Positions 58,501 through 60,622 of a stretch of DNA of 60,622 bases are shown piece after piece. Position 1 is the first letter of the stretch. Every line of letters begins with the position of its first letter. The notes beneath the pieces were generated by a model. The model saw only the letters and a list, made by a program, of their open reading frames with translations. It had not been told where the DNA came from and searched no databases. The DNA comes from RYN-428 sp035551995 (GTDB taxonomy: Bacteria; Planctomycetota; Phycisphaerae; Tepidisphaerales; Tepidisphaeraceae): positions 1-60,622 of the forward strand of contig DASZME010000038.1 in NCBI GenBank assembly GCA_035551995.1. Direction: 5' to 3'. Made by a program: the position numbers and the translations under genes.

Positions 58501-60622
58501 TGAGGAAATTAGGATCGCCATTATAAGAGCCGGTGATCGTATGCGAGCCGGCTGTCAAAGTGGATGAGAAGGTGGCGACGCCCGACCCGTCGAGCGTAAC
58601 GGTCCCCAGCGCGTCGAGGCCGTCGTAGAAGGTCACGGTGCCGGTCGGCGTGCCGGCGCCGGGGGCATTGGCCGTCACGGTGGCCGATAGAATTTCCGCT
58701 TGCCCGAATACGGTCGGGTCGGGAGCGGCGGTAACGATCGCCGTCGTCATGGCTTGGTTGACGTTGGCCGTGTAGACGGCCGAGGTGCTGGCGGTGAAGT
58801 TGGCGTCGCCGGTATAGACGCTGGTGATGTCGTGGGCTCCGGTGGCAAGGCCGGTCATGATAAGGGTGGCGTTGCCCGAGCCGTCAACGGTGGCGATACC
58901 CAGGAGGGTGGCGCCGTCGAAGAAGCTGACGTCGCCGGTGGGCGTGCCGGCGCCTGGAGCGGTGACAGTGACGGCGGCCGAAAGGGTCTTGACCTGGCCG
59001 AAGACGGTCGGATCAGGCAAGCCGGTGAGTGCGACGGTGGTGCTGGCCTGCGCGACGGTTGTCGTGTCGATCGGCGAAGCGCTGCCGTAGAAGCTCGAGT
59101 CGCCGCCGTAGACGGCGGTGACCGAATGCGATCCGACGGACAGCGCTGCCGAGACGGTTGCGTTGCCGGAACCATCCAGCGTGTCAGTGCCGATCAGCGT
59201 GGCGCCGTCGAAGAAGTTGACCGTGCCGGTCGCGACGCCGGCGCCGGGAGCGACGGGCGCCACCGTGGCCGTGAACGTGGCGAGTTGCCCGAAGACCGAC
59301 GGGTCGGGGGCGGCATTGACGCTTACGGAAGTCGCGGCCTGGTTGACGGTCGATGTCGTCACCGGCGAGGTGCTGGCGTTGAAATTGGTATCGCCGTTGT
59401 AGACGCTGTTCAAGGCGTGCGATCCGACGTCGAGGGTGGCGGTGAAGGTGGCGACGCCGGCGCCGTTGAGCGTTCCGCTGCCGAGGAGCGTGGCGCCGTC
59501 GAAGAAATCGACCGATCCGCTGGGCGTTCCGGCGCCGGGGGCGACGGCGGTCACCGTGGCCGTGAAGACGGCCGGTTGGCCAAAGACGCTGGGATCAGGG
59601 GCGGCGACAAGGGCCACCGCGCTGGAAGCCTGGGCGACTGTCGTGGTCGCGATCGGCGAGGTGCTGCCGTTGAAGTCGAGGTCGCCGGTGTAAACCGTCG
59701 TGATCGAATGTGATCCGACGGCCAGGGCGGCCGAGAAGGTGGCGACATCAGATCCATTGAGCGCCGATGTGCCGAGCAGCGTGGCGCCGTCAAAGAAGCT
59801 GACGCTTCCGGTCGGGACGCCCGCGCCAGGAGCGACCGGGCTGACGGTGGCCGTAAACGTGGCCACTTGGCCGAAGACGGTGGGGTCGGGAGCGGCGGTG
59901 ACGGCGATTGCCGTGTTGTCGGCGTTGACCGTCGTCGTATCCACCGGCGATGTGCTGGCGGTAAAGCTCGTGTCGCCGGCATAAACGCCGGTGATCGAGT
60001 GCGTTCCGGCAGGCAGCGCGGAGGAGAAGGTGGCGACATCGGACCCATTGAGCGTGGCGGTTCCCAGCAGCGTGGCGCCGTCGAAGAAGTTCACCGTGCC
60101 GGTCGGGAAGCCGGCGCCGGGGGCGAGCGCGGTCACGGTCGCCGACAAGATCTCCGGCTGACCGAACACGGTCGGATCGGGGGCGGCGGTGACAATCACC
60201 GCGGTGGGGTCGGGATTGACCGTGGTGACGTAAATCGGCGAAGTGGCGCCGGTGAAGTGGGTGTCGCCGTTATAGACGCTGGTGATCGAGTGCGATCCGA
60301 CCGCCAGCGAGGACGACGTGAACGTGGCGACCGCGACGCCCGACCCGTTTAGCGGGGCGATGTCGAGCAGCGTAATGCCGTCGTAGAAGCTCACTGAGCC
60401 CGTGGGCATGCCGGCGCCCGGGGCGAGCGCGTCCACGGTGGCCGTGAGGGTGGCCATCTGGCCGTACACGCGCGGCTCGGGGGAAGCGACCGTGGTGACC
60501 GTGACGGCGGCCTGGTTGACGGTCTGCGTGGCGACCGGAGAGGTGCTGCCGTTGAAGTCGACGTCGCCGGAGTAGACGCCGGTGACCGAATGCGATCCGA
60601 CGGCCAGCGACGAGGTGGTCAG
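55514..60622 (-). CDS. Giant Ig-like repeat surface protein (N-terminal part outside window)
   Basis: At least 1700 residues are visible and the frame stays open to the right edge. Thirteen full Ig-like repeats of about 97 residues (Big_3/YDG-like) and part of another are present, each with the pattern PDPTVFGQ...TATVTAVAPGAGVPTG, SFFDGATLLG, GSGVATF and GSHSITSVYNGD. Two putative-Ig domains (He_PIG type) follow, each with LPTGLSFQDNGDGTATLTGTP-like sequence. A final beta domain of about 210 residues resembles SbsA-type Ig. Such proteins are adhesins or surface scaffolds. The export signal must lie beyond the edge. Repeat sequence is strongly conserved, so the array may change length by recombination. 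Confidence 0.9.
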   Translation of the reverse strand: MTTSSLAVGSHSVTGVYSGDVDFNGSTSPVATQTVNQAAVTVTTVASPEPRVYGQMATLTATVDALAPGAGMPTGSVSFYDGITLLDIAPLNGSGVAVATFTSSSLAVGSHSITSVYNGDTHFTGATSPIYVTTVNPDPTAVIVTAAPDPTVFGQPEILSATVTALAPGAGFPTGTVNFFDGATLLGTATLNGSDVATFSSALPAGTHSITGVYAGDTSFTASTSPVDTTTVNADNTAIAVTAAPDPTVFGQVATFTATVSPVAPGAGVPTGSVSFFDGATLLGTSALNGSDVATFSAALAVGSHSITTVYTGDLDFNGSTSPIATTTVAQASSAVALVAAPDPSVFGQPAVFTATVTAVAPGAGTPSGSVDFFDGATLLGSGTLNGAGVATFTATLDVGSHALNSVYNGDTNFNASTSPVTTSTVNQAATSVSVNAAPDPSVFGQLATFTATVAPVAPGAGVATGTVNFFDGATLIGTDTLDGSGNATVSAALSVGSHSVTAVYGGDSSFYGSASPIDTTTVAQASTTVALTGLPDPTVFGQVKTLSAAVTVTAPGAGTPTGDVSFFDGATLLGIATVDGSGNATLIMTGLATGAHDITSVYTGDANFTASTSAVYTANVNQAMTTAIVTAAPDPTVFGQAEILSATVTANAPGAGTPTGTVTFYDGLDALGTVTLDGSGVATFSSTLTAGSHTITGSYNGDPNFLTSVSPLAITTVNQAGTTVALTGAPDPTVFGQSATFTATVTAVAPGAGVPTGTVSFFDGATLIGAQTLDGSGVATFSSALDVGSNAVTSVYNGDANFSTSTSLADTTTVSQANSTVAVSASADPSTFGDMVTVSAAVAPVAPGAGVPTGTVSFFDGATLLGTSTLDGSSVATLASLQLSPGSHSITGVYNGDSDFDASTSPADTTTVAKADTGVIVTATPSVFGQSTTLSATVSTSNVNAADLEGQTGTVSFFNGATLLGTATLDNSGDATFSTTLPVGSHSITGVFSGDANYNGSTSSVTTDTVTKASTSVVTTGTGSSAFGQSATLTSIVTATAPGVGVPTGTVSFFDGATLLGTGALNGSGVAALAISTLPVGSHSITSVYGGNGNFNGATSPASAKTVVQANSSVTTTATPSSTVFGQSTVLSAIVIAVAPGAGTPTGTVSFYDGATLLGTATLNGSDIASLAVSSLSAGSHSITSVYAGNANFNGSTSSALTKVVSGADTAVTEVTASSVTIFGQPATFTATVSVTGPGAGVPTGAVSFYDGSTLLGTGTINGSGVATFTSTTLSDGSHSVTSVYDGDSSFNGSTSAAVMQTVNAAEAITSVNHATFTAGAVASFTITTTGGLTPLITLSGALPTGLSFQDNGDGTATLTGTPAGATGGVYHVSLNATNGVTSDSQTLTLTINQAPAVTVNTGATFAVGAANTVTFHTSGFPAPTLHVTGTLPTGVTFTDNGNGTATLAGVPAASTGAVYNLTIVASNGVSPDASQSFALTVADGPSVQNNAFTVTPAPATPGTKKQGSSVQISLTQPISAAPPMSAFTIYQGDNGKTSKKVKSNAKQITGVTYDPTTQAISVQTTKALQANKFYVLTADASAIMGTNGIPLDGTGNGDVGSALQLRFGMGRRLSYVDAAGNSVVLKLSGSGTMLLVRQPDGQGDTLIISGSASDTVITGAVRSHGHKAQTTLTSITGLGSGSNQLPSDQFSVALVSSAHG
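56695..60622 (-). repeat. Tandem array of about 291-bp Ig-domain repeats
   Basis: Thirteen full copies plus a partial copy at the edge lie within the surface-protein gene. One copy (about 57600-57860) differs by replacing APGAGVPTG with SNVNAADLEGQTG. High similarity between copies means this region is prone to mis-assembly and to length change. Confidence 0.85.

Noticed and set aside
58700..59713. Long open frames on the plus strand within the Ig-repeat region
   Set aside because: They repeat with the Ig period because they are the opposite strand of the tandem repeats; the protein is Gly/Arg-rich nonsense.
56695..60622. Possible CRISPR array from the regular repetition
   Set aside because: The period is about 291 bases, the whole unit is similar and it stays in one coding frame. 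This is a domain array, not short repeats with unique spacers.

Overview
The window reads as chromosomal DNA of a GC-rich planctomycete. The clearest signs are three secreted proteins of planctomycete type: a DUF1501 protein paired with a large DUF1549/DUF1553 cytochrome protein, and a DUF1587/1592/1588-type haem protein. A further sign is a short N-terminal LESRAYFSAG sorting motif on a secreted CARDB protein. I infer the class Phycisphaerae, near Tepidisphaeraceae, from that motif and the gene mix. No rRNA gene is present to test this, and no prophage, intact insertion sequence or CRISPR array was seen.

Layout. 1-4 kb: the end of a transketolase gene, then a decayed stretch with a broken vapBC pair, a Uma2 remnant and a second copy of the transketolase tail, around a secreted protein and a Rieske lipoprotein. 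4-10 kb: a lipoprotein, an arabinokinase-like sugar kinase, a glycosyltransferase, tRNA-Ser, a MarR regulator and an SDR dehydrogenase. 10-17 kb: rpmA and obg, a DUF1592 protein, recJ and rsmG. 17.1 kb: one open frame joins CsrA to a cytosine deaminase, the most unusual gene in the window. 18-28.5 kb: the CARDB protein, sthA, a porin, a ParE-type toxin-antitoxin pair and the DUF1501/PSD1 pair.

28.6-37 kb is an accessory carbohydrate region. It starts with three small unknown ORFs, then a glycoside hydrolase-glycosyltransferase fusion, a UDP-galactopyranose-mutase-like flavoprotein, a paralogous hydrolase on the other strand, a GH43 enzyme and an SDR. 37-42 kb encodes an RND efflux adaptor and pump with overlapping start and stop. 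42-50 kb is a housekeeping run: tRNA-Gln, a GlmU-like uridylyltransferase, prs, rplY, pth, rpsF, ssb, rplI and dnaB. It is punctuated by palindromic and inverted-repeat elements. The usual rpsR between ssb and rplI is missing. 50-60.6 kb has a second Uma2 pseudogene, a small membrane protein, an S41/PDZ protease, argS and the C-terminal part of a giant Ig-repeat surface protein that runs off the right edge.

The housekeeping genes supply translation, replication and nucleotide precursors. The carbohydrate genes probably build or remodel an exopolysaccharide, and the secreted proteins belong to the cell surface. Several families of short dispersed repeats (REP-like palindromes, TTGCCAG inverted repeats and one MITE-like element) sit between the conserved genes.
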